This document shows positions 29,071 to 38,225 of a stretch of DNA of 64,000 nucleotides, in pieces. Position 1 is the stretch's first letter. Each line of letters opens with the position of its first letter. The position numbers and the translations under genes were made by a program. Origin of the DNA: Rheinheimera faecalis (lineage in GTDB: Bacteria; Pseudomonadota; Gammaproteobacteria; Enterobacterales; Alteromonadaceae); contig NZ_JAJOYT010000002.1 in the NCBI RefSeq assembly GCF_021290965.1, forward strand, positions 248,001 through 312,000, written 5' to 3'. The notes beneath the pieces are model-generated. The model was not told the origin of the DNA and ran no database searches. It worked only from the letters and a program-made list of their open reading frames with translations.

Positions 29071-29796
29071 ATGAAATTTTCGGCAGTATTAGCTCTGGCT
29101 TTAAGCGCCAGTCCTGTGTTGGCAACCGAGTGGTGGCAAACAAAACAGGATCCAAATAACACTCAGGTGATAGCGTTGGGCAAAAAGCCTGCGCTTTCTG
29201 TGGCCTCATGTCCGGAAGATACAGCGCTGCGTTATTACCTGAAAGCCGAGAAAATAGCGGCATTGCAAAACACCTGGTATCAACAAGCCAGTGAAGAACC
29301 TCAAACCGCTTTATATCGTTGGGTCTATGGTCCTACGTTGTCCGAAAGGTTAGAAAAAGCAGTATGGCCAGGTGATGAAGCTTTAATCAAAGCTGCTTCT
29401 TTAGGTGCAGTGCAACAACTAACGATGGAATTCCCCCAATCTGAACAAGACAACTTAGCTTTTGAGGATGTGCTGGTATTTAATCTGCAATTTGCCGGTT
29501 TTACTGCTGACCACAAGCCGGATTTGCGTATTAATCTGGACAGAGATTTAAGCCGGGTCGCTGGTGTAGGTGATTTAGATTTAGCCTTGAATCATCGCTT
29601 GGCCAACAATATTTGTGTGGTGCATAGCCTGAATCAATTGGCAAAGGACAAACAGGTTGAGCTGAAAATCAAAGGTAAAACTGTGTCAAATCTAAAACTA
29701 AGCTCCGAAGCTGTCGCCAGTCAGTTATGCCTGGTAGAGATTCATCAGCAGCAGGTTATAAAAGGTTCACTGACTTTGCCTGTGACTCAGTGTTAA
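29071..29796 (+). CDS. Secreted protein of unknown function
   Basis: 241 residues. The chosen ATG has GGAGAG ahead of it and opens a signal peptide (FSAVLALALSASPVLA), leaving a ~220-residue periplasmic protein. An in-frame ATG at 29020 would bury the signal. The mature part has four Cys residues (SCPED, NICVV, QLCLV and the C-terminal TQC), which could form disulfides; otherwise no motif was recognised. It looks mixed alpha/beta. It stands alone between the solute-binding pair and a convergent ferredoxin reductase, so context gives no hint. Confidence 0.7.
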   Translation: MKFSAVLALALSASPVLATEWWQTKQDPNNTQVIALGKKPALSVASCPEDTALRYYLKAEKIAALQNTWYQQASEEPQTALYRWVYGPTLSERLEKAVWPGDEALIKAASLGAVQQLTMEFPQSEQDNLAFEDVLVFNLQFAGFTADHKPDLRINLDRDLSRVAGVGDLDLALNHRLANNICVVHSLNQLAKDKQVELKIKGKTVSNLKLSSEAVASQLCLVEIHQQQVIKGSLTLPVTQC

Positions 29797-29808
29797 GGCT
29801 TTAAGCTG

Positions 29809-30552
29809 TTATTTCCAGTATTGTTCCACTGTGATCTGCCCGGGGTCGCGGCGTAAATTCTTTTTCAGGCCAAGGCTTTCTAATACGGTTTTGGTTTCAG
29901 TGATCATTTGTGGATTACCGCATAGCAGCACTTGAGATTGTGCATCCAGGCTCTGACCACAGGTCTGTTGCAGTGTACCGCTGCTGATTAACTCCGGAAT
30001 ACGTTGCTGTAAAGCACCTGCCTGAGCTTCTCTTGTGACTATGGGCTGATAATGCAGTTGTGTACCATAACGCTGTTGAAATTGACTAATTAGTGGCTGA
30101 TAAGCCAATTCTGCAGCAAAACGCACACTGTGCAGCAGAACTATCGAGGAAAAGCGTTGCCATGGAGTGTCTGTGCCGAGCATGGACAAATAAGGGCCAA
30201 TACCTGTACCTGTTGAAATCAACCACAGGTTTTTACCATCAGGCACTTCATCCAGAATAAAAAAGCCGCTGGCAGGCTGGCTGACTTGCACTGTATCACC
30301 AGCTTTAAGCTGCTGTAGCAGAGGTGTTAGTAAGCCATCGGCCACTGTGCTGATTAAAAATTCCTGCTCTGTGTCGCCCGGACTATTCAGCAGTGAGTAG
30401 GCGCGTTGTACTTTGCCATTCGCTGTGTCCAGAGCCAGCCGGACAAACTGGCCAGCGATAAAATCAAAAGGCTCTGTCTGCACCCGTAAGCTGAATAAAG
30501 TGTCAGTCCAGTGTGTATTTGCCGTTACTGTACCGCTAAGCCACTGTGCCAT
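29809..30552 (-). CDS. fpr: Ferredoxin/flavodoxin--NADP+ reductase
   Basis: 247-residue FAD enzyme that exchanges electrons between NADPH and ferredoxin or flavodoxin. The FAD-binding RAYSLLNSP motif (RxYS) lies near residue 50, a TVADGLLTPLL segment follows, and the NADP-binding STGTGIGPYLSML motif is near residue 110. The C-terminal half ends in EQYWK, the short aromatic-containing end typical of bacterial subclass FPRs. Length agrees with E. coli Fpr (248). It is convergent with the secreted protein gene and has no operon partner. Confidence 0.93.
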   Translation of the reverse strand: MAQWLSGTVTANTHWTDTLFSLRVQTEPFDFIAGQFVRLALDTANGKVQRAYSLLNSPGDTEQEFLISTVADGLLTPLLQQLKAGDTVQVSQPASGFFILDEVPDGKNLWLISTGTGIGPYLSMLGTDTPWQRFSSIVLLHSVRFAAELAYQPLISQFQQRYGTQLHYQPIVTREAQAGALQQRIPELISSGTLQQTCGQSLDAQSQVLLCGNPQMITETKTVLESLGLKKNLRRDPGQITVEQYWK

Positions 30553-30654
30553 CTGTTATTTCCTGCTTGAACCGATTGCTTGTAACAAGACTAACAAAAC
30601 TGCACTTATATACAAGCCTTGTGCTCAGGTTGTCTGAAGCTTGCTTTGCCGACG

Positions 30655-30681
30655 AAAAAAAGCCCGGAGAACCGGGCTTTT
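30655..30681. terminator. Terminator after the S9 peptidase gene
   Basis: AAAAAAAGCCCGG-AGAA-CCGGGCTTTTGC: a stem flanked by A- and T-runs, so it works on both strands. It lies just past the stop of the minus-strand peptidase. Confidence 0.85.
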
Positions 30682-30687
30682 GCATTG

Positions 30688-32757
30688 CTAGTTTGAACTG
30701 GTTTTGTATTGATCAAACCAGGCCAGAATGTATTCAATCTTGGTGATCATCCGGCTGGGTTTATTGGCAATACCATGGGGTGAGCCTGGAATACGCACCA
30801 TCACAGTGTCGACTTTGCGGATTTTCAGCGCCTGATAAAACTGCTCGGACTCACTGATAGGCGTACGTCTGTCAGCCTCGCCAGTCATCAACATAGTAGG
30901 AGTAGTGACATTACCCACCAGCGACAAAGGCGAACGTTTCCAATAATGCTCAACGTTTTCCCAAGGCACACCAGGGAACTGATGGAAGGTTTGATACAGG
31001 TAACTGTCGCCTGTCAGTACTTTACTGAGCCAGTTGATAATAGGTTTAACCACTGCCGCAGCTTTATAGCGCTGAGTTAAACCCACAGCATAAGCAGTCG
31101 CGATACCACCGGCAGAACCACCAGCGATAAAGAGGTTATCTTTATCAACAAAACCCAGATCAATCATCGCATTGACGCCTGAATCGTGGTCTGCGTAATC
31201 TTCTGGCGAGCTGTATTTACCGTGTAATAACATGGCAAAACGTTCGCCATAAGACGAGCTGCCTCTGTGGTTGTCGTAAAACACCACATAACCTTCTTTA
31301 GCAAAACGTTGCATCTCAGCGCTGAAATGTGGGCCGTAGGCTAAATGTGGGCCTCCGTGAATTTCCAGCATCATAGGGTATTTTTTCTTCGGGTCAAAAT
31401 CCGGTGGTGTGATATACCAGCCCTGGATGGGTTCACCGTCAAAAGATGATTTGTAATTAATTTCATGCACTTGCCCCAGTTTTTTATGACCAAGTACATC
31501 TTCGTTTAATGCCGTTAAAGTGCGGGTTTTACCATTTGTTATTACTGCTACATCGGCTGGACGCTGTGCATTGCCCTGAGTAAAGGCAATGATTTCATTG
31601 GCAACACTGTATTCACCGCTTAAGTAGGGCTGAGGTAAACCTGCGCCAGACAATTGATCGGTGAGCTGCTCTAATTTGCCGGATAAAGACACTGAAGAAA
31701 GAGTGCGCTTGCCTTTGTCATCAAACTGGATCACCAGACTGCTGTTATCCAGCCATTGTGGGTTTTCGACGTCCCGATCCAGCTCTTTGGTCAGATCTTT
31801 AATTTCGCCTGAACGCCAGTCCATCAGTTTGAGTTTGCCGTTGGTATAAGGCACTTTTTCATTATTACCCCAGACAAAAGCCAGGTATTTGCCATCAGGT
31901 GAAAATACAGCTGAGGTTTCCTGACCTGGCATACTGGTCAGTTGCTTTAATTGACCGCTTGCCAAGGTGAATTGGTACAGGTCGCTGTCTCGTGGCTGGT
32001 ATTCCCAGTCTTTGCTGGTATTGGCCGAAAAAATAAGTGCTTTGCCATCTGGCGTCCAGCTTAAGTCTGAGCCGTAGTTAAAGTCACCGTCAGTCAGCTT
32101 GCGTTCTTTGCCACCAGTGGAAGGTAAAACAAAAACATGGCGAAACTCTGATTTTAAAAAGCCCTGACCATCAGCCTGATACTGAGCCCGTTCAATCAAC
32201 ACCGCAGGTTCAGACCATTTAGCGCCTTCAGGTTTTTTTGGCATTTTAGTGGCTTTAGCCAGTTTGGTCGGTTGAGCCGGCACATTCATCGTAAAGGCGA
32301 GCTGTTCGCCATCTGGTGACCAGTTTAAATTGCCCGGGCTTTTGGAGAGCTGACTGACTAACGCGGTTTTGTTTTCTTTGACGTAATGCACATGGATTTG
32401 ACGCGAACCTGAGCGATCAGAAATAAAGGCTATACGACTGCCATCTTCAGACCAGCGCGGACTGCCGTAGTTAAACTGATCAACAAATAACGGACTTTGA
32501 TGGCCGGTTTTTACATCCAGCAACCATAAACTGCTGTGGGTACCGTCCGTCATAATATCGTTGCTGTTACGCACGTACACCACCTGTTTGCCGTCTGGTG
32601 ATACTTGCGGATCGTTGGCATATTCCAGCGCAAAAATATCTTCAGATTCAAAGTACTGGCTTGTTGTATCCGCAGCAAACACTGGCAAGGCACAGAGCAA
32701 AGTGGCGCTTGCGATGCAGGAGTAAATAAAAGGCGCAAAGGCCTGGGGCTTTTTCAT
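30688..32757 (-). CDS. Exported S9-family serine peptidase (acylaminoacyl/dipeptidyl-peptidase type)
   Basis: 689 residues. A signal peptide (SCIASATLLCALPVFA) leads a beta-propeller built of WD40/TolB-like PD40 blades with repeated SPDG...AF motifs (YVRNSND, WSEDGSRIAFISDR, WSPDGEQLAFTMN, WTPDGKALIFSAN and others). The C-terminal alpha/beta-hydrolase domain (about 420-689) has the catalytic Ser in GGSAGGIAT, Asp in TGEADRRTP and His in PGSPHGIANK. It should cleave short peptides in the periplasm, removing N-terminal or N-acylated residues. Length is typical for prolyl-oligopeptidase relatives. Monocistronic, with its own terminator. Confidence 0.92.
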   Translation of the reverse strand: MKKPQAFAPFIYSCIASATLLCALPVFAADTTSQYFESEDIFALEYANDPQVSPDGKQVVYVRNSNDIMTDGTHSSLWLLDVKTGHQSPLFVDQFNYGSPRWSEDGSRIAFISDRSGSRQIHVHYVKENKTALVSQLSKSPGNLNWSPDGEQLAFTMNVPAQPTKLAKATKMPKKPEGAKWSEPAVLIERAQYQADGQGFLKSEFRHVFVLPSTGGKERKLTDGDFNYGSDLSWTPDGKALIFSANTSKDWEYQPRDSDLYQFTLASGQLKQLTSMPGQETSAVFSPDGKYLAFVWGNNEKVPYTNGKLKLMDWRSGEIKDLTKELDRDVENPQWLDNSSLVIQFDDKGKRTLSSVSLSGKLEQLTDQLSGAGLPQPYLSGEYSVANEIIAFTQGNAQRPADVAVITNGKTRTLTALNEDVLGHKKLGQVHEINYKSSFDGEPIQGWYITPPDFDPKKKYPMMLEIHGGPHLAYGPHFSAEMQRFAKEGYVVFYDNHRGSSSYGERFAMLLHGKYSSPEDYADHDSGVNAMIDLGFVDKDNLFIAGGSAGGIATAYAVGLTQRYKAAAVVKPIINWLSKVLTGDSYLYQTFHQFPGVPWENVEHYWKRSPLSLVGNVTTPTMLMTGEADRRTPISESEQFYQALKIRKVDTVMVRIPGSPHGIANKPSRMITKIEYILAWFDQYKTSSN

Positions 32758-32960
32758 TGTTAAACCTCTTCTGATAAGTCAGTAGCTAAACTAACCCGAT
32801 GTGACCTGCTGCACAAATTGCCAGCGACCAAAACCTGAATTTAAGCGTTCAGTTTGTGTTGTTATCTCGCTGTAAGCCAGAATCCACGGCCTTAGTGGCT
32901 GGATTTTATAGCCTGTTTTGTTTACACTGGCGCTATCCATTCTTTTGTCTGTAGTGCCTT

Positions 32961-33995
32961 ATGTCGTTAAAAAGCTTGAGTGTTTTTGCCTTTCTTCTTG
33001 TTGGTTTAACCGCCTGTAGTCAACCCGATCAAATACAACGTATTTCAGGACCAGCCCAAGGTTCTACCTTTACTGTTAGCTTTTGGAGTGAACAAGAGCT
33101 GGATAAAAGTAGCTTAGAGACTCAGTTAAAAGACGAGCTTGATCGTATTGATCTGCTGATGTCGAATTACAGACCCGACTCTGTGATTGAAGCTTTTAAT
33201 GCTCAGCAGAGCCAGAACCCTATTGAAGTAGGTGATGAGCTGGTGCAACTGGTAGAGATTGCCAGACAAGTGTCGACTTACAGCGAAGGTTGTTACGATT
33301 TAACGGTAAAACCTTATTTCGAACTGTGGGGCTTTCGTGGCGATAAGTTAACTAAACCCAGCACAGAGCAAATTCAGACGCTGAAACAAACTATTGGTTT
33401 AGACAAGCTAAAGAGTACTGAAACCAGTCTGACCAAATTCAACCCTGCGTTAAGAGTGGATGTGTCCTCTATTGCACAAGGCTATACAGTGGGCCAACTG
33501 GCTAAAATTCTTGATAAGGCTGGCATCCAGAATTATCTGGTGGAAGTTGGTGGTGAGCTGGTCAGTAAAGGTAAGAAGCCGGAAGCTAAAGCCTGGCGTG
33601 TTGCTATTGAAAAACCTTTACCTGATTCGCAAAAATTACAAAAAATCATCAGCGTGCAACAAAATGAGCCGTTATCTATTATGACATCAGGCACTTACCG
33701 TCACTTTTATGATCAGGATGGTGTACGTTACAGCCATGTACTTGATGCACGCACCGGAACACCTGTGACTCATGCTACAGTGTCTACGACCATCTTAATT
33801 CCTGATCCGACATGGGGGGATGCCTGGTCTACTGCCTTTTTATGTATGGGTAGTGAGCAGGGACTGAAGGTGGCGGATGAATTGAAATTACCTGTGTTAT
33901 TTATTGATCAGCAAGGTGCTGATTTTATTGAAAAACCAAGCAAAGCTTTAACTGAAGCTCTCTCTTCAGGTACAGCGTTCAGCTTCGTGGAGTAA
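32961..33995 (+). CDS. apbE: FAD:protein FMN transferase ApbE (lipoprotein)
   Basis: 344 residues. The lipobox LTAC (Cys19) predicts a periplasm-facing lipoprotein. It transfers FMN from FAD onto Thr of target proteins such as NqrB/NqrC and RnfG, using Mg2+. ApbE motifs visible: MSNYRPDSVIEAFN, YDLTVKPYFELWGF, VDVSSIAQGYTVGQLA, LVEVGGELVSKG, SHVLDARTGTPVTH and the metal-site DAWSTAFLCMG. No nqr or rnf genes lie in the window, so the substrate is encoded elsewhere. It is 6 bases ahead of yihY, followed by pip and dtd, and these may form one transcript. Confidence 0.94.
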   Translation: MSLKSLSVFAFLLVGLTACSQPDQIQRISGPAQGSTFTVSFWSEQELDKSSLETQLKDELDRIDLLMSNYRPDSVIEAFNAQQSQNPIEVGDELVQLVEIARQVSTYSEGCYDLTVKPYFELWGFRGDKLTKPSTEQIQTLKQTIGLDKLKSTETSLTKFNPALRVDVSSIAQGYTVGQLAKILDKAGIQNYLVEVGGELVSKGKKPEAKAWRVAIEKPLPDSQKLQKIISVQQNEPLSIMTSGTYRHFYDQDGVRYSHVLDARTGTPVTHATVSTTILIPDPTWGDAWSTAFLCMGSEQGLKVADELKLPVLFIDQQGADFIEKPSKALTEALSSGTAFSFVE

Positions 33996-34001
33996 AACCT
34001 G

Positions 34002-34892
34002 ATGGCACAAGGATGGGACAAAGAGAAGCTGCAGTTGTGGCGCTCAAAGAGCAATGATTTTTTAAGTTTGTATCTTAAGCGTTGCCAGCATGACCAGATC
34101 AATGTGATTGGTGGTTACCTGGCTTATATCTCGTTATTGTCTCTGGTGCCTTTTATTGCGGTGATGTTTTCCGTGATGGGCGCTTTTCCTATGTTTGCCG
34201 AATTGCGCGACCAGCTGGAAGCATTTTTATATGCCAATGTAGCGCCTGCGAAGGGGGATGACTTACGATTGTATATTGCCGGATTTGTTGAAAATATTGG
34301 CAAAATGACAGCCGTAGGTATCGGAGCTTTGGTGGTAGTAGCGCTGATGCTGATCCACAATATCGATAAAACCATCAACAGCATATTCCGTATTAAAAAA
34401 CGCCCACGGCTGATTATTTCGTTTTCTATATATTGGATGGTGCTGACCTTTGGGCCTATTCTGCTTGGGACATCCATTGCAGTCACTTCTTATATTCTGT
34501 CTTTTTCCAGTCTGGCTGACGGCTACACTCCGGGGTTAAGCAGCGTACTGCTGGCACTGACACCTTATGTGTTTTCTATTTTGGCTTTTTTCCTGCTGTA
34601 TTTGGTCGTGCCTAATGCCAAAGTGCAGTATCGCCATGCATTGATTGGCGCAGTAACAGCCAGCGTCATGTTTGAATTGTTAAAGAAAGGTTTTGCCCTT
34701 TATATCACTCATTTCCCGTCCTATCAGGCCATTTATGGTGCTTTGGCTTTAGTGCCGATCTTATTTTTGTGGATCTATCTGGTGTGGTTGGTGGTGTTAG
34801 TAGGCGCTGAGTTAACTGCTTTGTTGGAAGAGCTTTATCTTCAGGCGGCTTCGGAGGCAGAAAAGTTAGCCGAAAAGGACAACACCGCATGA
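34002..34892 (+). CDS. yihY: YihY/BrkB-family inner-membrane protein
   Basis: 296 residues with about six transmembrane helices. Family motifs: GGYLAYISLLSLVPFIAVMF near residue 40, a TINSIFRIKKRP segment, and in the C-terminal half LIGAVTASVMFELLKKGFALYI plus YQAIYGALALVPILFLWIYLVW. The protein was once labelled ribonuclease BN, which is not supported; its real function is unknown. Stop and start with pip overlap in an ATGA, so the two are translationally coupled. The apbE-yihY-pip-dtd order with yihY before dtd is common in this class. Confidence 0.92.
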   Translation: MAQGWDKEKLQLWRSKSNDFLSLYLKRCQHDQINVIGGYLAYISLLSLVPFIAVMFSVMGAFPMFAELRDQLEAFLYANVAPAKGDDLRLYIAGFVENIGKMTAVGIGALVVVALMLIHNIDKTINSIFRIKKRPRLIISFSIYWMVLTFGPILLGTSIAVTSYILSFSSLADGYTPGLSSVLLALTPYVFSILAFFLLYLVVPNAKVQYRHALIGAVTASVMFELLKKGFALYITHFPSYQAIYGALALVPILFLWIYLVWLVVLVGAELTALLEELYLQAASEAEKLAEKDNTA

Positions 34893-35863
34893 ATGCAGCT
34901 GCGCCTGTAGAGCCTTTTACCACTGAATGGCTTCAAACTCCTGATCATCAGCAGATTTATCTGGAACAAAGTGGCAACCCTCAGGGGATCCCGGTGATTT
35001 ATTGTCATGGTGGACCTGGTGGGGGCAGCTCGCCTTTTCATCGTCAGCTGTTTGATCCGGCTTTGTACCATATTATTATTTTTGATCAGCGGGGCTGTGG
35101 TTTATCCACTCCGGCTTTGCAGTTGGAAAGTAACAGCACTCAACATCTGATCGCGGACATGGAACAAATCCGCCAGCATCTTGGTCTTTCGAAATGGCTG
35201 GTCGCAGGTGGTTCCTGGGGTAGTACCCTGGCTTTGGCTTATGGCCAGGCTTATCCGCAGCATTGTCTGGGGTTTATTTTGCGTGGCATTTTCCTGGGGC
35301 GTGAACAGGATATCGACTGGCTGTACCGTGCAGGTTTTGGCGCTAGTCAGGTTTTTCCTGATTATTATCAGGATTTTATCAAGCCAATCGTTCATCTGTC
35401 ACCACTGGATGTTCTGCAAGCCTACCAGTTACAGCTGCATCACAAAGATGAAGCTGTTCGTATAGAAGCTGCTTTGGCCTGGAGTATCTGGGAATCCCGT
35501 ATTGCCACTTTGCTGCCCAACGAATTTTCCCGAAGCGGCGAAATGGATACGCAGTCTGCTTTAGCTTTGGCATTGATTGAGCATCATTATTTTCAGCATC
35601 AGTGCTTTTTTGAGCCCGGCCAGTTGCTAAATAACATGCATAAAATCAGCCATTTACCTTGCCAGGTAGTACACGGCCGTTACGATATGATCTGCAAAGC
35701 CGAAAGTGCCTTTAGTCTGGTTTCGCTCTGGCCTGGTGCACAGCTGAGCTGGGTGGTGGATGCGGGTCACTCAGCCTCTGAAGTGGGTATTGCTAATGCT
35801 TTGTATCAAGCCAGTCTGGAGATGGCTGAGGTGTTAAAAGCTGTGGAAGTGGAAGCCGTATGA
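34889..35863 (+). CDS. pip: Proline iminopeptidase (prolyl aminopeptidase)
   Basis: 324 residues, cytoplasmic. Releases N-terminal proline from peptides. The S33 alpha/beta-hydrolase pattern is complete: oxyanion [10 protein letters not shown] near residue 40, [10 protein letters not shown], nucleophile [14 protein letters not shown], the Asp in [11 protein letters not shown] and the His in [12 protein letters not shown]. Length matches the standard bacterial enzyme. The start overlaps yihY and the stop overlaps dtd by four bases, so the three are coupled. Confidence 0.93.
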   Translation: MNAAAPVEPFTTEWLQTPDHQQIYLEQSGNPQGIPVIYCHGGPGGGSSPFHRQLFDPALYHIIIFDQRGCGLSTPALQLESNSTQHLIADMEQIRQHLGLSKWLVAGGSWGSTLALAYGQAYPQHCLGFILRGIFLGREQDIDWLYRAGFGASQVFPDYYQDFIKPIVHLSPLDVLQAYQLQLHHKDEAVRIEAALAWSIWESRIATLLPNEFSRSGEMDTQSALALALIEHHYFQHQCFFEPGQLLNNMHKISHLPCQVVHGRYDMICKAESAFSLVSLWPGAQLSWVVDAGHSASEVGIANALYQASLEMAEVLKAVEVEAV

Positions 35864-36297
35864 AAGCACTCATTCAGCGGGTCAGTTCAGCCAGTGTCAC
35901 TGTTGAACAACAGGTGATTGGTGCCATCAATACAGGTTTGCTGGTGCTGCTTGGCGTAGAAAAAGATGACACAGAGCAACAACTCAAAAAGCTGGCAGAG
36001 AAAGTACTGAAATACAGAATGTTTTCCGATGAAAACGGCAAAATGAATCTGAATGTGCAGCAAGCTGGTGGTGCTTTGTTGGTGGTATCACAATTTACTT
36101 TGGCGGCTGATACCAATTCGGGCTTAAGACCCAGTTTTTCTACCGCTGCTCATCCTGATAACGCATTGAAGTTGTATCAGGATTTTGTCGCTTATTGCAG
36201 AAGTTTTGGTATTGAGGTCGCTACAGGTCAGTTTGGTGCTGATATGCAGGTGGCTTTGGTCAACAACGGTCCAGTCACTTTCCTGTTAGAGAGTTAA
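35860..36297 (+). CDS. dtd: D-aminoacyl-tRNA deacylase
   Basis: 145 residues, the standard length. Hydrolyses D-aminoacyl-tRNA and glycyl-tRNA(Ala), proofreading chirality in translation. The family motifs are seen: [16 protein letters not shown] at the N-terminus, [23 protein letters not shown] with the SQxT motif, and the C-terminal [15 protein letters not shown] with the Gly-cis-Pro (NGPVT) motif. Its ATG overlaps the pip stop (ATGA). The last 23 bases overlap the end of a convergent methyltransferase-like gene. Confidence 0.97.
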   Translation: MKALIQRVSSASVTVEQQVIGAINTGLLVLLGVEKDDTEQQLKKLAEKVLKYRMFSDENGKMNLNVQQAGGALLVVSQFTLAADTNSGLRPSFSTAAHPDNALKLYQDFVAYCRSFGIEVATGQFGADMQVALVNNGPVTFLLES

Positions 36298-36892
36298 TCT
36301 CGTACACCAGATTCAAATAGCCTTCAGCTTGGTGGCATTGATAACTGCGCTCTGTCAGTAAAGCTTCCAACTGCTGCTGATATTCGGGTTGTGACAAGTT
36401 GATCCAAATAGTGCCCCTTTGCTCTAATGTTTTTTGCATCGCCGGCTGCCAGCCTTCAAAAAGCGGATAAATATCCCAGATCACGAAAGGCCATTGCTGC
36501 TGATTGTTCTGCAGAAAGTCCTGAGCCGGCAACGCTACTAACTCCTCTTTGCCTTTCAGGCAAAAAAAACGCTGATAGGTGTCGATGACAACCTGACTCA
36601 ATTCTACTGTCAGCAGCTGGGTGTTCGGCAATACAGTGGTCACAAAGCGGTTTATATCCCCTCCGCCCAAGCCAAGCTGTAAAACGGCATCAGGTTTAAA
36701 TTGTTGTAATGAAAAAAGAATTGGGCCCAGATGCGCAGAAAGTGTTGCAGCAGGTGCCAACTGATTCATTTTGCTTTGCATGATACCGTTCAGATAAAGG
36801 CATAAAAAAGAGCCTTCTTCCGTCAGCTCCAGCCGTGGAGGGCCAGACTGAAACCAGACTAACTGTTGTATAGCACTTGGTTTTTGTTCCAC
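36275..36892 (-). CDS. Spermidine-synthase-like protein (class I methyltransferase fold)
   Basis: 205 residues. The Rossmann-like core is visible from [15 protein letters not shown] (glycine-rich cofactor loop, about residue 70) through [18 protein letters not shown] (acidic residue at the end of strand 2) and [13 protein letters not shown]. This resembles spermidine synthase or SAM-dependent methyltransferase relatives, but it lacks the usual polyamine-binding segments and is shorter, so enzyme activity is uncertain. The 3' end overlaps dtd by 23 bases in convergent orientation, and its 5' end lies close to the divergent GNAT-hotdog gene. Confidence 0.75.
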   Translation of the reverse strand: MEQKPSAIQQLVWFQSGPPRLELTEEGSFLCLYLNGIMQSKMNQLAPAATLSAHLGPILFSLQQFKPDAVLQLGLGGGDINRFVTTVLPNTQLLTVELSQVVIDTYQRFFCLKGKEELVALPAQDFLQNNQQQWPFVIWDIYPLFEGWQPAMQKTLEQRGTIWINLSQPEYQQQLEALLTERSYQCHQAEGYLNLVYEINSLTGK

Positions 36893-36927
36893 AATACCCT
36901 CAAATCAACGGACTACAGGACCACAAT

Positions 36928-37833
36928 GTGAACTGGCAGCTTAGCGCCCCACAAACTGAAGCTCAATGGTTAGCTTATTATCAATTACGCTGGCAGGTGC
37001 TGCGAGCGCCCTGGGATCAGCCAAAAGGCTCCGAGCAGGACGAGTCAGAAGCCGTCTCTTTTCATCGTATGGTCTGCACTGAAGCTGGTGAAGTTGTCGC
37101 TGTTGGTCGTTTACATAAGGTCGATGAAAACACAGCTCAGGTGCGTTATATGGCGGTGTCGGATCAATGGCAGGGCCATGGCTTAGGTGCCATGGTATTA
37201 CAGCAGTTAGAGCAAGTTGCGCTGGAACAGGGCATGCAACGTATCATTCTTAATGCCCGCGATACGGCTTCAGGTTTTTATCAGAAAGCTGGTTATCACT
37301 ATCTGGAACCTGCCAACGCCTTATTTGGCATTGCTCATCATCGTTATGTCAAAACCTTAGCTTTTTCTGCATCTGCTCAATTACTACAGCAGTGGGTACC
37401 AGAGTTGCAGCAAACTTTCTGGCAAAAAATTCCTTTGTCTTCCTATATGCAATTAAAAGTACAGCATGTAGACAGACAAAAAATTTGCTGTGTAGCTCCG
37501 CTCGAACCCAATATCAATCTGCATCAGACAATGTTTGCCGGCAGCATTTATACGCTGGGCACTTTAACAGGCTGGGGCATGGTTTGGTTACTATTAAAAG
37601 ACCAGCAACTGGATGGCGATATTGTGTTGGCAGATGGCCATATCCGTTATTTGAAACCTGTAACAGGTCAGGCAGAAGGCCGTTGCTGGCGACATCAAAG
37701 TCAGCCAGATTTTTCTGCACTGGCACAGCAGCGCAAAGCCAAGCTGGAGATCAAAGTCGGCATTTTCTGTGATGATATTCAAGTCGCTGTATTTGAAGGC
37801 CGTTTTGCTGTGTTGCCGAAAAAAACACACTAG
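36928..37833 (+). CDS. GNAT acetyltransferase-hotdog thioesterase fusion (YiiD/FabY-like)
   Basis: About 301 residues from the GTG at 36928, which has AGGA eight bases ahead. An ATG at 36877 would extend into the divergent gene and has no clear site. The N-terminal GNAT domain has VAVGRLHKVD, VRYMAVSDQWQGHGLGAMVL (acetyl-CoA loop) and LNARDTASGFYQKAGY. The C-terminal half (about 160-301) is a YiiD-type hotdog domain with LEPNINLHQTMFAGSIYTLGTLTGWG. Two-domain proteins of this kind (YiiD; FabY in some species) are linked to acyl-CoA or fatty acid initiation chemistry; the precise reaction is unproven here. Confidence 0.85.
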   Translation: MNWQLSAPQTEAQWLAYYQLRWQVLRAPWDQPKGSEQDESEAVSFHRMVCTEAGEVVAVGRLHKVDENTAQVRYMAVSDQWQGHGLGAMVLQQLEQVALEQGMQRIILNARDTASGFYQKAGYHYLEPANALFGIAHHRYVKTLAFSASAQLLQQWVPELQQTFWQKIPLSSYMQLKVQHVDRQKICCVAPLEPNINLHQTMFAGSIYTLGTLTGWGMVWLLLKDQQLDGDIVLADGHIRYLKPVTGQAEGRCWRHQSQPDFSALAQQRKAKLEIKVGIFCDDIQVAVFEGRFAVLPKKTH

Positions 37834-38133
37834 GGGCGAGAACGCGTAGCCAACAAAGCAGCAGCTTTAAATACGTGAAAGTCAGATTTAACCAAAGTCA
37901 TTGTACGGGCGACCTTTATGGTCGCCCGTGTCGCAGTCAATTTTCGATGTGACCGGGGCGAGAACGCGTAGCCAACAAAGCAGCAGCTTTAAATACGCAA
38001 AAGTCAGATTTAACCAAAGTAGTTGAAGTTGCGGCGAGGCGGCAAGTGGGTGAGACCCCGGGAGCATAGCTGTCTATGTGACCGGGGCGAGAACGCGTAG
38101 CCAACAAAGCAGCAGCTTTAAATACGCAGGTTA
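37831..38133. repeat. Array of three ERIC-derived repeats, copies 4a-4c
   Basis: A GGGGCGAGAACGCGTAGCC... unit ending AGCAGCTTTAAATACG occurs at about 37833, 37956 and 38086. The first two are right-half ERIC fragments followed by the same AAGTCAGATTTAACCAAAGT tail. The last belongs to a full element (38011-38132) with the left arm gttgcggcgaggcggcaag and the cccgggagcatag / ctatgtgaccggg centre. Near identity of the three right halves indicates recent duplication. They fill most of the 390-base gap ahead of the Mrr-like gene. Nothing else was recognised there except the palindrome listed separately. Confidence 0.85.
37905..37929. repeat. Short palindromic repeat (REP-like), copy 2
   Basis: ACGGGCGACC-TTTAT-GGTCGCCCGT, a 10-bp perfect stem with the same loop as the copy at 16993-17013. 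It is embedded between the first two ERIC-derived units. Confidence 0.65.
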
Positions 38134-38225
38134 AACAGATATAAAGCAAATATCAGGGTTCATTCAGGTAAAAAGCTCTGCGGAATTTGATACTGCAACC
38201 ATCAAGTTCGTCAGGAGAGCCACTA

